Assembly (NCBI RefSeq): GCF_900142695.1
Contig: NZ_FRBU01000007.1
Span: forward strand, 59,851 to 123,850
Direction: 5' to 3'
DNA: 64,000 nucleotides
From: Flavobacterium xanthum
Lineage (GTDB): Bacteria > Bacteroidota > Bacteroidia > Flavobacteriales > Flavobacteriaceae
A program made the translations under genes and the position numbers. The notes under the pieces were generated by a model. That model saw only the letters and a program-made list of their open reading frames with translations, was not told where the DNA came from and made no database searches. This document shows, piece after piece, positions 47,285 to 56,112 of the stretch. Position 1 is the first letter of the stretch, and each line of letters opens with the position of its first letter.

Positions 47285-47608
47285 CTATTTTCCTAAAAGC
47301 AACACCTCATTGGCAACGATTTCAGTTACATAGCGTTTTTCGCCGTTTTTATCATCATAACTTCTGTGGGTTAGTTTTCCTTCGATACCAATTTCCTTTC
47401 CCTTAGTCACATATTTTTCAATGATATCAGCTGTTTTCCCCCAAGCAGTAACCCGATGCCATTCGGTTTGTTCTACTTTATCACCGTTCTCTTTATAGTA
47501 TACATCATTTGTGGCTATGCTAACGGTTGCTAATTTTTTTCCTCCTTCTAATGTTTTTACTTCAGGATCTTGACCTACTCTTCCGATTAATTGTACTTTG
47601 TTTTTCAT
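47285..47608 (-). CDS. ssb: Short single-stranded DNA-binding protein
   Basis: 107 residues, a single OB fold: MKNKVQLIGRVGQDPEVKTL, EQTEWHRVTAWGKTAD and IIEKYVTKGKEIGIEGKL. The protein ends at VLLLGK right after the OB fold; the acidic DDDIPF-type tail that recruits partner proteins is missing. It is probably an accessory SSB beside a full-length one elsewhere in the genome. Single gene on the minus strand. Confidence 0.9.
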   Translation of the reverse strand: MKNKVQLIGRVGQDPEVKTLEGGKKLATVSIATNDVYYKENGDKVEQTEWHRVTAWGKTADIIEKYVTKGKEIGIEGKLTHRSYDDKNGEKRYVTEIVANEVLLLGK

Positions 47609-47792
47609 GGCGTGTAAATTTATATATTAGTGTTTATAGTTTTTTGTTAAAACGTTCTTTCGATTCAACAGGGCAAAGATGCAACAGGTTCAAATCTTTA
47701 TTCGGTTGCTAACTATTTACTTTCGGTTGTAACTATTTGTAACCGTTTGTAAATGGATTAATTTAGTTATATTTGTTAAAAATCACATTATT

Positions 47793-49322
47793 ATGCAAGC
47801 CAAAATAAACAAGGTAGAATTACGAAATCTGAAAATTGATGACTACAAAGAGCTAAAAAAATCTATGGTAGAATCATATCCAGAAATGATTGGTTCCTAC
47901 TGGAGAGAACACCATATAGAAAAATTATTAAGCATTTTCCCTGAAGGGCAGTTAGTAATTTTAGTAGATGGAAAAGTAGTAGGTTCTGCATTATCCCTAA
48001 TTGTTGATGAAAGTTTAGTCGACAAAAATCATAATTATTCAGATATAACTGGAAAATATACTTTTTCGACACACAATTCAAAAGCAGATGTGTTATATGG
48101 TATAGACGTTTTTATTCACCCTAATTACAGAGGACTGCGTCTGGGAAGACGATTGTATGACGCCCGAAAAGAATTATGTGAACAACTGAATCTGAAAGCC
48201 ATTGTCTTTGCTGGAAGGATTCCTAATTACGGTCAACATTCGGATACACTCACTCCTAAAAATTATATTGAAAAAGTAAAAAGAAAAGAATTACATGATC
48301 CCGTTCTTTCGTTCCAGTTGAGTAACGATTTCCACGTAATCAGGGTAATGAAAAATTATCTAGAAGGCGATACCGACTCTAAGGAATTTGCGGTTTTACT
48401 AGAATGGAATAACATTTATTATGATGAAAGTCCCAAATTGATCAACCTCGAAAAAAGTGTTATCCGCTTGGGGTTGGTTCAATGGCAAATGCGCCAATTG
48501 AACAATCTGGAAGCTTTATTCGAACAATGTGAATTTTTTGTTGATGTCGTTTCTGGTTACGGAAGTGATTTTGCATTATTTCCAGAACTTTTTGCCGCAC
48601 CTTTAATGGCCGATTACAACCATTTGTCTGAGGCAGAAGCAATACGAGAACTAGCCAAACATTCAGAACCAATCCGCAAACGCTTTCAAGAATTAGCCAT
48701 TTCGTATAATATCAACATCATCACAGGAAGCATGCCGTATTTAGAAAACGGTACGTTATACAATGTAGGTTTTCTATGCAAAAGAGATGGAACATCAGAG
48801 ATGTATGCCAAAATTCACGTAACTCCAAATGAAGTACAACATTGGGGAATGACGGGTGGATCACAAATCAAGACTTTTGACACCGATTGCGGAAAAATAG
48901 GTATTATGATTTGCTATGATGTGGAATTTCCTGAACTATCCAGATTAATGGCTGATGAGGGTATGAATATTTTATTTGTTCCCTTCTTGACAGACACCCA
49001 AAATGCCTATACCAGAGTCAAACACTGCGCGCAAGCCAGAGCTATAGAAAATGAGTGTTACGTAGCCATAGCTGGTTGTGTGGGGAATCTACCAAAGGTG
49101 AACAATATGGACATTCAATATGCACAATCCGCTGTGTTTACCCCTTCAGATTTTGCTTTTCCAAGCAACGGAATCAAAGCCGAAGCTACTCCAAATACAG
49201 AGATGACACTGATCGTAGATGTAGATTTAGATTTACTAAAAGAACTTCATGAGCATGGAAGCGTTCGAATTCTAAAAGACCGCAGAACTGATTTGTACGA
49301 CATCAAAAAAATAAATCCATGA
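47793..49322 (+). CDS. GNAT acetyltransferase fused to a carbon-nitrogen hydrolase (nitrilase)
   Basis: 509 residues. Residues about 1-200 are a GNAT domain (LRNLKIDDYKELKKSM, VFIHPNYRGLRLGRRLYDAR). Residues about 225-500 are a nitrilase-superfamily amidase with all three catalytic residues: Glu in LFPELFAAPL, Lys in YAKIHVTPNE and Cys in GIMICYDVEFPELS. Fusions of this kind form a known nitrilase branch. The enzyme probably hydrolyses an amide and acetylates an amine on linked substrates. Overlaps the next gene by four bases. Confidence 0.92.
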   Translation: MQAKINKVELRNLKIDDYKELKKSMVESYPEMIGSYWREHHIEKLLSIFPEGQLVILVDGKVVGSALSLIVDESLVDKNHNYSDITGKYTFSTHNSKADVLYGIDVFIHPNYRGLRLGRRLYDARKELCEQLNLKAIVFAGRIPNYGQHSDTLTPKNYIEKVKRKELHDPVLSFQLSNDFHVIRVMKNYLEGDTDSKEFAVLLEWNNIYYDESPKLINLEKSVIRLGLVQWQMRQLNNLEALFEQCEFFVDVVSGYGSDFALFPELFAAPLMADYNHLSEAEAIRELAKHSEPIRKRFQELAISYNINIITGSMPYLENGTLYNVGFLCKRDGTSEMYAKIHVTPNEVQHWGMTGGSQIKTFDTDCGKIGIMICYDVEFPELSRLMADEGMNILFVPFLTDTQNAYTRVKHCAQARAIENECYVAIAGCVGNLPKVNNMDIQYAQSAVFTPSDFAFPSNGIKAEATPNTEMTLIVDVDLDLLKELHEHGSVRILKDRRTDLYDIKKINP

Positions 49323-49666
49323 AAACCTGCTTAGAATGCGGAGAGAAAATTATAGGCCGCGAAGACAAAAAGTTTTGCACCGACGGTTGCCGCAATGCCT
49401 ACAATAATAAAATAAATAAAGACAGCACTAATTTTATGCGCAACATCAACAATAAGTTGCGCAAAAATTACCGCATTCTATCTGAACTTAACACTGATGG
49501 AAAATCAAAAACTACTAAAGCAAAACTTTTTAGTAAAGGATTTGATTTTCAGTTTTTTACAAATATCCTACAAACCAAAACAGGGAACACATATTATTTT
49601 CTCTACGATCAAGGGTACATGGTTTTGGATAATGATTTCTATATGCTAGTCAAAAAAGATATTTAA
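49319..49666 (+). CDS. Zinc-ribbon protein
   Basis: 115 residues. N-terminal zinc-binding pattern CLECGEKIIGREDKKFCTDGC, cysteines at 4, 7 and two near 20-24, similar to DUF2116-type ribbons. The remainder is basic and mixed (RNINNKLRKNYRILSELN, KLFSKGFDFQFFTNILQT). The ATG overlaps the GNAT-nitrilase stop (ATGA), so the two are translationally coupled. Function unknown. Confidence 0.8.
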   Translation: MKTCLECGEKIIGREDKKFCTDGCRNAYNNKINKDSTNFMRNINNKLRKNYRILSELNTDGKSKTTKAKLFSKGFDFQFFTNILQTKTGNTYYFLYDQGYMVLDNDFYMLVKKDI

Positions 49667-49697
49667 TGTTATAATTCCAAAATCTACCCCACCAAAA

Positions 49698-52079
49698 ATG
49701 AAAAAAGATTTTTCCTCCATTTTCGTCGTTCTGTTCATTTCCCTAATTCTGGGGCTGCTTTTCTTCACGATGCTGCCACAATGGACATCTGATACCGAAG
49801 GTTCTCTTACTGATTTTTCGACTAAAAGAGCCACGAACCTAGTAGCAGCCATTTCAAATAAACCACATTATGTAGGTTCACAAAATCACGAAGTCGTCGC
49901 CAACTATCTCGTTAGAGAGCTCAAGAAGTTGGGATTACAAACTTCCATACAGGAAGGATATACGTTAAGTGATTGGGGAAACCTGGTAAAGTCAAAAAAT
50001 ATTTTGGCTCGCATAAAAGGCTCCAATAATTCCAAAGCCTTGTTATTGCTTTCCCATTATGATAGCGCTCCTCATTCCTACTCACCAGGCGCGAGTGATG
50101 CTGGCTCAGGCGTTGCAACCATTTTAGAAAGTGTTCGCGCCTTTTTGTACAATAAAACTCCACATAAAAACGACATCATTATTCTATTTTCGGATGCTGA
50201 AGAATTAGGGTTAAATGGCGCTGCTCTCTTTGTGACGCAACATCAATGGGCAAAGGAAATAGGTTTAGTTCTGAATTTTGAAGCACGTGGTTCTTCTGGA
50301 CCAAGTTACATGCTGATGGAAACCAACAAAGGAAATGCAGGATTAGTCAAAGAGTTCGCTGCGGCAAAGGCTACTTTTCCAGTCTCAAACTCGCTGATGT
50401 ACAGCATTTACAAGATGCTACCCAACGATACTGACTTGACCGTGTTTAGAGAACAAGGTAATATCCAAGGCTATAATTTCGCTTTTATAGATGACCATTT
50501 TAATTATCATACGGCACAAGACGACATCAATCATTTAAACAAAAACACCTTAGCACATCAAGGTTCTTACTTGATGCCACTGTTAAATTATTTTTCGAAT
50601 GCCAATTTAAACGCCACACAAGCCAGCGAAGATTATGTTTATTTTACCCTTCCCTTCACGTTTATAAGTTATCCCTTCAGCTGGGTTTTGCCAATGGTTC
50701 TGCTCGCCTTAGTCTTATTTATTTTTCTACTGTTTTTAGGAAGAGCCAAACGCATATTGTCCTTACGGGAAATTGGGAAAGGATTTATTCCTCTCTTTGG
50801 CTCCCTGCTTTTAAGCGGACTTATCACTTTTTTTGGATGGAAAGGATTACGGTTTGCCTATCCGCAGTACAACGATTTACTCAACGGATTTACCTATAAC
50901 GGGCACGCTTATATTGCTGCTTTTGTGTTGCTTGCTTTAGCGATAAGTATGGCTTTTTATCATTTTTTTTCACAACGAAGGGTAACCATCAATCACTTTG
51001 TAGCCCCATTGTTCCTTTGGATAATCATCAACGGAATTGTCGCCTTTATTTTACCAGGTGCAGGATTTTTGATTATTCCCATTTTCTTTGGCCTCTCTGT
51101 TTTTGGTATTTTTATTGTGACTCAAAAATCGAATAAACTAGTAAATCTGTTTTTAAGTATTCCTGCGTTACTAATCATAGCGCCTTTTATCCAAATGTTC
51201 CCAATTGGTTTAGGCCTTAAAGTATTGTTTGGAAGTGCTATTCTTACCGTTTTGACCTTTGGATTATTGCTTCCCGTTTTTGGGGCTTTCGCCAAAAAGG
51301 GAATCTGGGCTTTGGCATTTTTAGTGCTTTCCATTGGCTTTTTTGTGAAAGCACATTCTGAATCCAGCTATGAATTTGGTAAAGCGAAATCGAATAGTTT
51401 ATTATACGTCTATAATGCGGACACGGACAAGGCCAGTTGGGCTACTTATGACACTAATCTGGATTCCTGGACCAAAAGCTACTTAGGCAAAAATCCTAAA
51501 GAAGCATCCTCTTTAAATGAAATTCCGTTATTCAGCAAATACAATTCTGGGTTTACATACGCTGCAAATGCCCCTAAAAAAGAGCTTCAAAAACCGACTA
51601 TCGAATTCCTAGAGGACCGATTGGTAGGCAATCAAAGGTTTTTGAAAATACGAATTTCTCCAAATCGAAATGTCAATCGGTATGATTTTTTTGCCAATGA
51701 AAAAATGACCATTCATAATTTCAAAGCAAATGGCGTAAGTACCTTAGGACAGAAAAATTCATTGTATGAACGTAAAGGAAAAAAATTATTGAGTTATTAT
51801 GTGGTTGGAAACGCCCCTTTGGAAATGCAATTTAGTTGTAATGCTTCAACGATTGTAGATATGGAGCTACTAGAAAGTTCTTTTGATTTAATGTCAAACC
51901 CATTATTTGAAATAACTAAAAGAGAAAACTGGATGATGCCTACTCCTTTTGTTTTAAACGATGCCGTGGTTATTAGACAAAAAATAAAGCCAAGTACGGT
52001 AATTGTGGACAATCGTTTAAATCCTACGCCGGTAAATCCTATTTTAAAAGTTGTAAAAGACAGCTCAACAATCCAATAA
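49698..52079 (+). CDS. M28 family zinc peptidase with C-terminal membrane region
   Basis: 793 residues. One membrane helix at 5-25. Residues about 45-300 are an M28 aminopeptidase domain with the zinc residues in LLLSHYDSAPHSY, GASDAGSGVATILE, SDAEELGLNGAALF and FIDDHFNYHTAQDD. Residues about 320-560 contain about eight hydrophobic segments. The C-terminal 240 residues are soluble and beta-rich. Domain orientation suggests peptidase activity outside the inner membrane. Separated by 12 bases from the SDR gene. Confidence 0.9.
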   Translation: MKKDFSSIFVVLFISLILGLLFFTMLPQWTSDTEGSLTDFSTKRATNLVAAISNKPHYVGSQNHEVVANYLVRELKKLGLQTSIQEGYTLSDWGNLVKSKNILARIKGSNNSKALLLLSHYDSAPHSYSPGASDAGSGVATILESVRAFLYNKTPHKNDIIILFSDAEELGLNGAALFVTQHQWAKEIGLVLNFEARGSSGPSYMLMETNKGNAGLVKEFAAAKATFPVSNSLMYSIYKMLPNDTDLTVFREQGNIQGYNFAFIDDHFNYHTAQDDINHLNKNTLAHQGSYLMPLLNYFSNANLNATQASEDYVYFTLPFTFISYPFSWVLPMVLLALVLFIFLLFLGRAKRILSLREIGKGFIPLFGSLLLSGLITFFGWKGLRFAYPQYNDLLNGFTYNGHAYIAAFVLLALAISMAFYHFFSQRRVTINHFVAPLFLWIIINGIVAFILPGAGFLIIPIFFGLSVFGIFIVTQKSNKLVNLFLSIPALLIIAPFIQMFPIGLGLKVLFGSAILTVLTFGLLLPVFGAFAKKGIWALAFLVLSIGFFVKAHSESSYEFGKAKSNSLLYVYNADTDKASWATYDTNLDSWTKSYLGKNPKEASSLNEIPLFSKYNSGFTYAANAPKKELQKPTIEFLEDRLVGNQRFLKIRISPNRNVNRYDFFANEKMTIHNFKANGVSTLGQKNSLYERKGKKLLSYYVVGNAPLEMQFSCNASTIVDMELLESSFDLMSNPLFEITKRENWMMPTPFVLNDAVVIRQKIKPSTVIVDNRLNPTPVNPILKVVKDSSTIQ

Positions 52080-52091
52080 TTAAAGGTAATA

Positions 52092-52895
52092 ATGACAAAA
52101 ATTAGTATTCTGGGTTGCGGTTGGTTGGGAATGCCTTTGGCGAAAGCCTTACTGCAAAACAACTTTTTAGTAAGCGGATCAACGACCTCTGAGGATAAAT
52201 TAAAAGTTTTGGAACAGCAAGGAATCATGCCTTTCTTGATTGCGCTTTCAGAAAAAGAAACTACTGGAAACGTGACTGCTTTTCTAGAAAATTCTAAAAT
52301 TCTGATTATAGATATTCCCCCAAAACTTCGTGGTTCAGAGAACGAGAATTTTGTTTCCAAGATTAGGAATATAATTCCGTTTATAGAAAAATCAGTTGTT
52401 ACAAAAGTACTTTTTATAAGTTCTACTTCTGTTTATAATGATGCTGCTGCTCTTGTTTCAGAAGAAACAGTACCTCAACCAGATACGGAAAGCGGCAAGC
52501 AATTACTGCAAACAGAACAACTTTTACAAAACAACAGCCATTTTAAAACTACAGTATTGCGTTTTGGTGGCTTGATTGGCGATGACCGTCATCCCATAAA
52601 ATTTCTGGCTGGGCGCGAAAATTTAGACCAGCCTGATGCGCCTATAAATTTAATCCATCAAGAAGATTGCATTGGTATCATTCAAAAAATTATAAGTACG
52701 CATGCTTGGAATGTAACTTTTAATGCGGTGGCGCCCTTTCATCCCTCACGTGAGCAGTATTATACACAAAAGGCTGTTGATTTGAATTTGGCCCTGCCAA
52801 AGTTTATTTCTTCAACTAATTCAGTTGGAAAAATAATTTTGGGTGATCGCGTAGAAACGGTTTTAAAGTATACTTTTGCGAAACCAAATTTGTAA
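52092..52895 (+). CDS. NAD(P)-binding SDR/epimerase-like protein
   Basis: 267 residues. Rossmann start MTKISILGCGWLGMPLAKAL, then VLFISSTSVYND and TVLRFGGLIGDDRHPIKFLA. Similar in pattern to YeeZ-type atypical extended SDRs. Catalytic YxxxK is not evident, as in that branch. Downstream of the M28 peptidase gene and directly followed by a DMT transporter. Confidence 0.85.
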   Translation: MTKISILGCGWLGMPLAKALLQNNFLVSGSTTSEDKLKVLEQQGIMPFLIALSEKETTGNVTAFLENSKILIIDIPPKLRGSENENFVSKIRNIIPFIEKSVVTKVLFISSTSVYNDAAALVSEETVPQPDTESGKQLLQTEQLLQNNSHFKTTVLRFGGLIGDDRHPIKFLAGRENLDQPDAPINLIHQEDCIGIIQKIISTHAWNVTFNAVAPFHPSREQYYTQKAVDLNLALPKFISSTNSVGKIILGDRVETVLKYTFAKPNL

Positions 52896-52896
52896 C

Positions 52897-53838
52897 GTGA
52901 GAACTAAAATTAAGAATGTTGTTTCGTCGAAAGTTAGCGCTATTGGACTGCCTGTATTGGCTTTGTGCTGGGTTAGTTTTTTTTGGGGCACCACCTGGAT
53001 TGCTTCCAAAGAAGGAGTAAAACACATGCCTGCCTTGCAACTTGTAGCCATTAGACAGTTTCTAGGCGGTTTCCTTTACATTTCCTATTTTCTATTTAAA
53101 AAAGCGCCTTGGCCAAAAGGAAAGCAGTGGAAAACGATCATCATTTTAAGCATCCTTAATTTTGTATTAAGTAACGGATTAAGTACTTGGGGAGTTAAAT
53201 ACATAAGCAGCGGTCTTGGCGCCATCATAGCAGCGATTGTTCCTTTGTGGATTGTTATTATAACGTTCTTTAGAGGAGAGCGTTTGTCCAAATTATCCGT
53301 TGTAGGTTTGATTATCAGCTTTGGCGGTGTTTGTGTCATTTTTTACGACCATTTAAGTGACTTTTTAATTCCAAGTTTCAGATTTGGAATTATAATTTCG
53401 TTAATCTCTACTTTAACTTGGGCATTTGGAACTTTATACACCAAGAAAAAAGCAGCCACTTTTAATCCCTATTTTAGTTTGGGTTTACAAATGTTCTTGT
53501 CTAGTATTTTGATTTTTGCGTATACTGGCGCCACTGGAATATCTGTACCTTTAAGCGAAATTCCAGCGATTTCGTGGTGGTCGATTGCGTACTTAGTACT
53601 CTTTGGTTCTATTCTTACCTTCATCGCTTTTATTTATGTTCTTCAAAATCTTCCTGCAGCCGTCAGCACTGTTTATTCTTATATTAATCCAATTGTTGCC
53701 GTTTTGTTAGGCGCTTTAATTTTTGGAGAAACCCTAAATGTGGCTATTGCAATAGGAGGAAGCGTTACTTTGTTTGGATTGTATATGGTTAATGTTTCGT
53801 TGAGAAAACAACGAAAAACAAGTACTGAAAAGCTCTAA
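52897..53838 (+). CDS. EamA/DMT family transporter
   Basis: 313 residues. The start is GTG at 52897, one base after the SDR stop; the longer frame from TTG 52876 would overlap that gene and adds no family sequence. Ten hydrophobic segments: LALCWVSFFWGTTWIASKEG, RQFLGGFLYISYFLF, LGAIIAAIVPLWIVIITFF and TVYSYINPIVAVLLGALIFG. Exporter of unknown substrate. Confidence 0.88.
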   Translation: MRTKIKNVVSSKVSAIGLPVLALCWVSFFWGTTWIASKEGVKHMPALQLVAIRQFLGGFLYISYFLFKKAPWPKGKQWKTIIILSILNFVLSNGLSTWGVKYISSGLGAIIAAIVPLWIVIITFFRGERLSKLSVVGLIISFGGVCVIFYDHLSDFLIPSFRFGIIISLISTLTWAFGTLYTKKKAATFNPYFSLGLQMFLSSILIFAYTGATGISVPLSEIPAISWWSIAYLVLFGSILTFIAFIYVLQNLPAAVSTVYSYINPIVAVLLGALIFGETLNVAIAIGGSVTLFGLYMVNVSLRKQRKTSTEKL

Positions 53839-53871
53839 AAAAAAATCCCATTTGTCGCAACAAATGGGATT
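53837..53871 (-). terminator. Terminator of the first M13 gene
   Basis: AATCCCATTTGT / ACAAATGGGATT with loop CGCA, then T9 on the minus strand. Shares AATCCCATTTG with the terminator of the second M13 gene at 56046-56096. Confidence 0.88.
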
Positions 53872-53892
53872 CTTCAAAAGTATTAAATTGTA

Positions 53893-55956
53893 TTACCAGA
53901 TTCTAACTCTTTTTTCTGGTGCGATATACATGCCATCATTTGCTTTGATATCGAATGCTTTATAGAACGTATCTATATTTTGCAAAGGAACATAAGCACG
54001 ATACATTCCAGGAGAGTGCGGATCCGTTTTTACTTGGTTTTTCAACGCTTCATCACGCATTTTCGAACGCCAGATAGTCGACCAAGAAATAAAGAAACGT
54101 TGTTCTGGAGTATAGCCATCAATTAATCCGGGATTACCATTTTCTTTCAAGTACAATTGTAAACCATCGTAAGCCGCGTTTACTCCACCTAAATCACCAA
54201 TATTTTCACCTAACGTAAATTTACCATCTACGAAAGTTCCAGGTATTGGTTCCAAAGCGCTGTATTGAGCAGCCAATGCTCCAGTCAAAGCGGAGAATTG
54301 TTTCAAATCATCAGCCGTCCACCAGTCTACTAAATTGCCTTCTGCATTGTATCGTGATCCTGAATCATCAAAACCATGAGATATTTCATGACCAATAACC
54401 CCACCGATTCCACCATAATTTACGGCTTCATCTGCTTGGTAATTGTAAAAAGGCGGTTGCAAAATAGCCGCTGGAAATACAATTTCATTGTTGGATGGAT
54501 TGTAATACGCGTTCACCGTTTGTGGTGACATTCCCCATTTTTCTTTATCAACTGGCTTGTTTAATTCGGCTATGTTTTCGTCAAAACGCCATTGAGCCAT
54601 ACTTTTTGAGTTCTCAAAATAGGTTCCACCTTCTTCTGGACTTTTTATTGTCAAGGCTGAATAATCTTTCCATTTGTCAGGATATCCAATTTTAATTCTT
54701 GATTTGTGCAGTTTAGCAAGCGCGCTTACTTTTGTTTCTGCAGACATCCAAGACAAATTATTGATTCTGTTTTCGAAAGCTAAGAAGATGTTCTTGATCA
54801 TTTTCTCCGCTTTGGCTTTGGCTTCAGCCGGAAATTTTTTCTCCACATATAATTTACCTAACGCTTCTCCAACCGTTCCGTTGATCGTTTGCAAGGCTCT
54901 TTCGTCACGTGGTCTTTGACTTACTGCACCGGTTAATGTTCTTCCGTAAAACTCCCAGTTGGCATTTTCAATCTCAGTAGACAGTTGACTAGAAGCTCTA
55001 TTTAATAAACTCCAACGCATGTAGGCTTTCCAGTCTTCTACTTTATTTTCTTTGAAAATAGTTTCTAGCGCCGTCATATATTTGGGTTGCGATACAATTA
55101 CGGTATCTACTTTAGCTAAACCAATTTTGGTAAAATAAGCATCCCAATTGATTGACGGAGTTAATTTACTCAACTCACTCAATGTCATAGGATTGTATGA
55201 CTTACGACGGTCTCTGCGCTCAACTCTGTCTAACCTTGGTTTCGACATTGCAGTTTCAAGAGCTAGAATTTTCTCTGCATTCGTTTTTGCAACGGCAGGT
55301 TTATCCCCTAAATATTGCAACATTTTGGCCACGTGCAAAACATACTTTGCCCGTTTCTCTTTGGAATCGGCATCATCAGAAACATAATAATCTCTGTCTG
55401 GTAAACCTACGCCGCCAGGGCCTAAATTAATCACGTTTCTACTGCTGTTCTTCGCATCTGTTCCTACGCCAGCACCCATAAATCCGATGCCACCAATAGG
55501 TTCCATTTCAATTAATAAGGCTTCTAAATCTTTAGCGTTTTTAACCGCGTCAATTTTCTTAAGATAGGGTTTCAAGGGAGCAATACCCATCTTATTTCTT
55601 CCTACAGTATCTAATATCGATTTGTACAAGTTAATTGCTTTACCTTGATCGGTATTCGATTTGTAGCTTGGATTTGTTGTGGCTTCTTTTAAAATTGCCA
55701 ATGCATCCGCATCAGTTCTTTGACGTAATTCATCAAAGCTACCCCAACGGGTTCTGTCTGCTGGAATTGCTGTATTATCCAACCAAGTTCCATTTACATA
55801 ACGGAAGAAATCATTACTTGGTTTTACCTTTTTATCCATGTAATTTACATTGATACCTGGTTCCTTAGCTGCAGGAGTAGTTTGCGCTTGACTCACCGCA
55901 AAACCCATGATTGCGGGAATCACAAAAAGCAGTCGCTTATTGCTGTTTTTCTTCAT
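53893..55956 (-). CDS. M13 family metallopeptidase (PepO/neprilysin-like), copy 1
   Basis: 687 residues. Start at 55956 (MKKNSNKRLLFVIPAIMGFA); an in-frame ATG at 55983 is inside the -7 element. Signal peptide 1-24. Zinc motif GHEISHGFDDSG (HExxH) near residue 520 and the third ligand in ENIGDLGG (ExxxD). NAYYNPSNNEIVFPAAILQP is the M13 substrate-binding motif. Likely periplasmic or surface oligopeptidase. About 85 percent similar in pattern to copy 2; the two are a tandem duplication. Confidence 0.95.
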   Translation of the reverse strand: MKKNSNKRLLFVIPAIMGFAVSQAQTTPAAKEPGINVNYMDKKVKPSNDFFRYVNGTWLDNTAIPADRTRWGSFDELRQRTDADALAILKEATTNPSYKSNTDQGKAINLYKSILDTVGRNKMGIAPLKPYLKKIDAVKNAKDLEALLIEMEPIGGIGFMGAGVGTDAKNSSRNVINLGPGGVGLPDRDYYVSDDADSKEKRAKYVLHVAKMLQYLGDKPAVAKTNAEKILALETAMSKPRLDRVERRDRRKSYNPMTLSELSKLTPSINWDAYFTKIGLAKVDTVIVSQPKYMTALETIFKENKVEDWKAYMRWSLLNRASSQLSTEIENANWEFYGRTLTGAVSQRPRDERALQTINGTVGEALGKLYVEKKFPAEAKAKAEKMIKNIFLAFENRINNLSWMSAETKVSALAKLHKSRIKIGYPDKWKDYSALTIKSPEEGGTYFENSKSMAQWRFDENIAELNKPVDKEKWGMSPQTVNAYYNPSNNEIVFPAAILQPPFYNYQADEAVNYGGIGGVIGHEISHGFDDSGSRYNAEGNLVDWWTADDLKQFSALTGALAAQYSALEPIPGTFVDGKFTLGENIGDLGGVNAAYDGLQLYLKENGNPGLIDGYTPEQRFFISWSTIWRSKMRDEALKNQVKTDPHSPGMYRAYVPLQNIDTFYKAFDIKANDGMYIAPEKRVRIW

Positions 55957-55982
55957 TTTTTTTAGTTTTTTAGTTAACCTCA

Positions 55983-55990
55983 CAAAGCTA
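55983..55990 (-). promoter_or_regulatory. -7 element for M13 copy 1
   Basis: TAGCTTTG on the minus strand, exact TAnnTTTG; the same octamer precedes M13 copy 2. Confidence 0.45.
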
Positions 55991-56045
55991 TCAATAAATT
56001 ATTAAAGTTTTTGTTAAATTTTGTTGTTCAACTATTGATTAATGG

Positions 56046-56096
56046 ACATAAAAAATCCCATTTGCTCGAACATTTAGAGCAAATGGGATTTTTTTT
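56046..56096 (-). terminator. Terminator of the second M13 gene
   Basis: AAAAATCCCATTTGCTC / GAGCAAATGGGATTTTT stem, loop of about eight bases, with T runs on both sides. Related in sequence to the copy 1 terminator. Confidence 0.9.
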
Positions 56097-56112
56097 AATC
56101 TAATTGACAATA

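Noticed and set aside
51797..52360. 187-codon minus-strand frame
   Set aside because: Covers the end of the M28 peptidase gene and the start of the SDR gene on the other strand; no family pattern.
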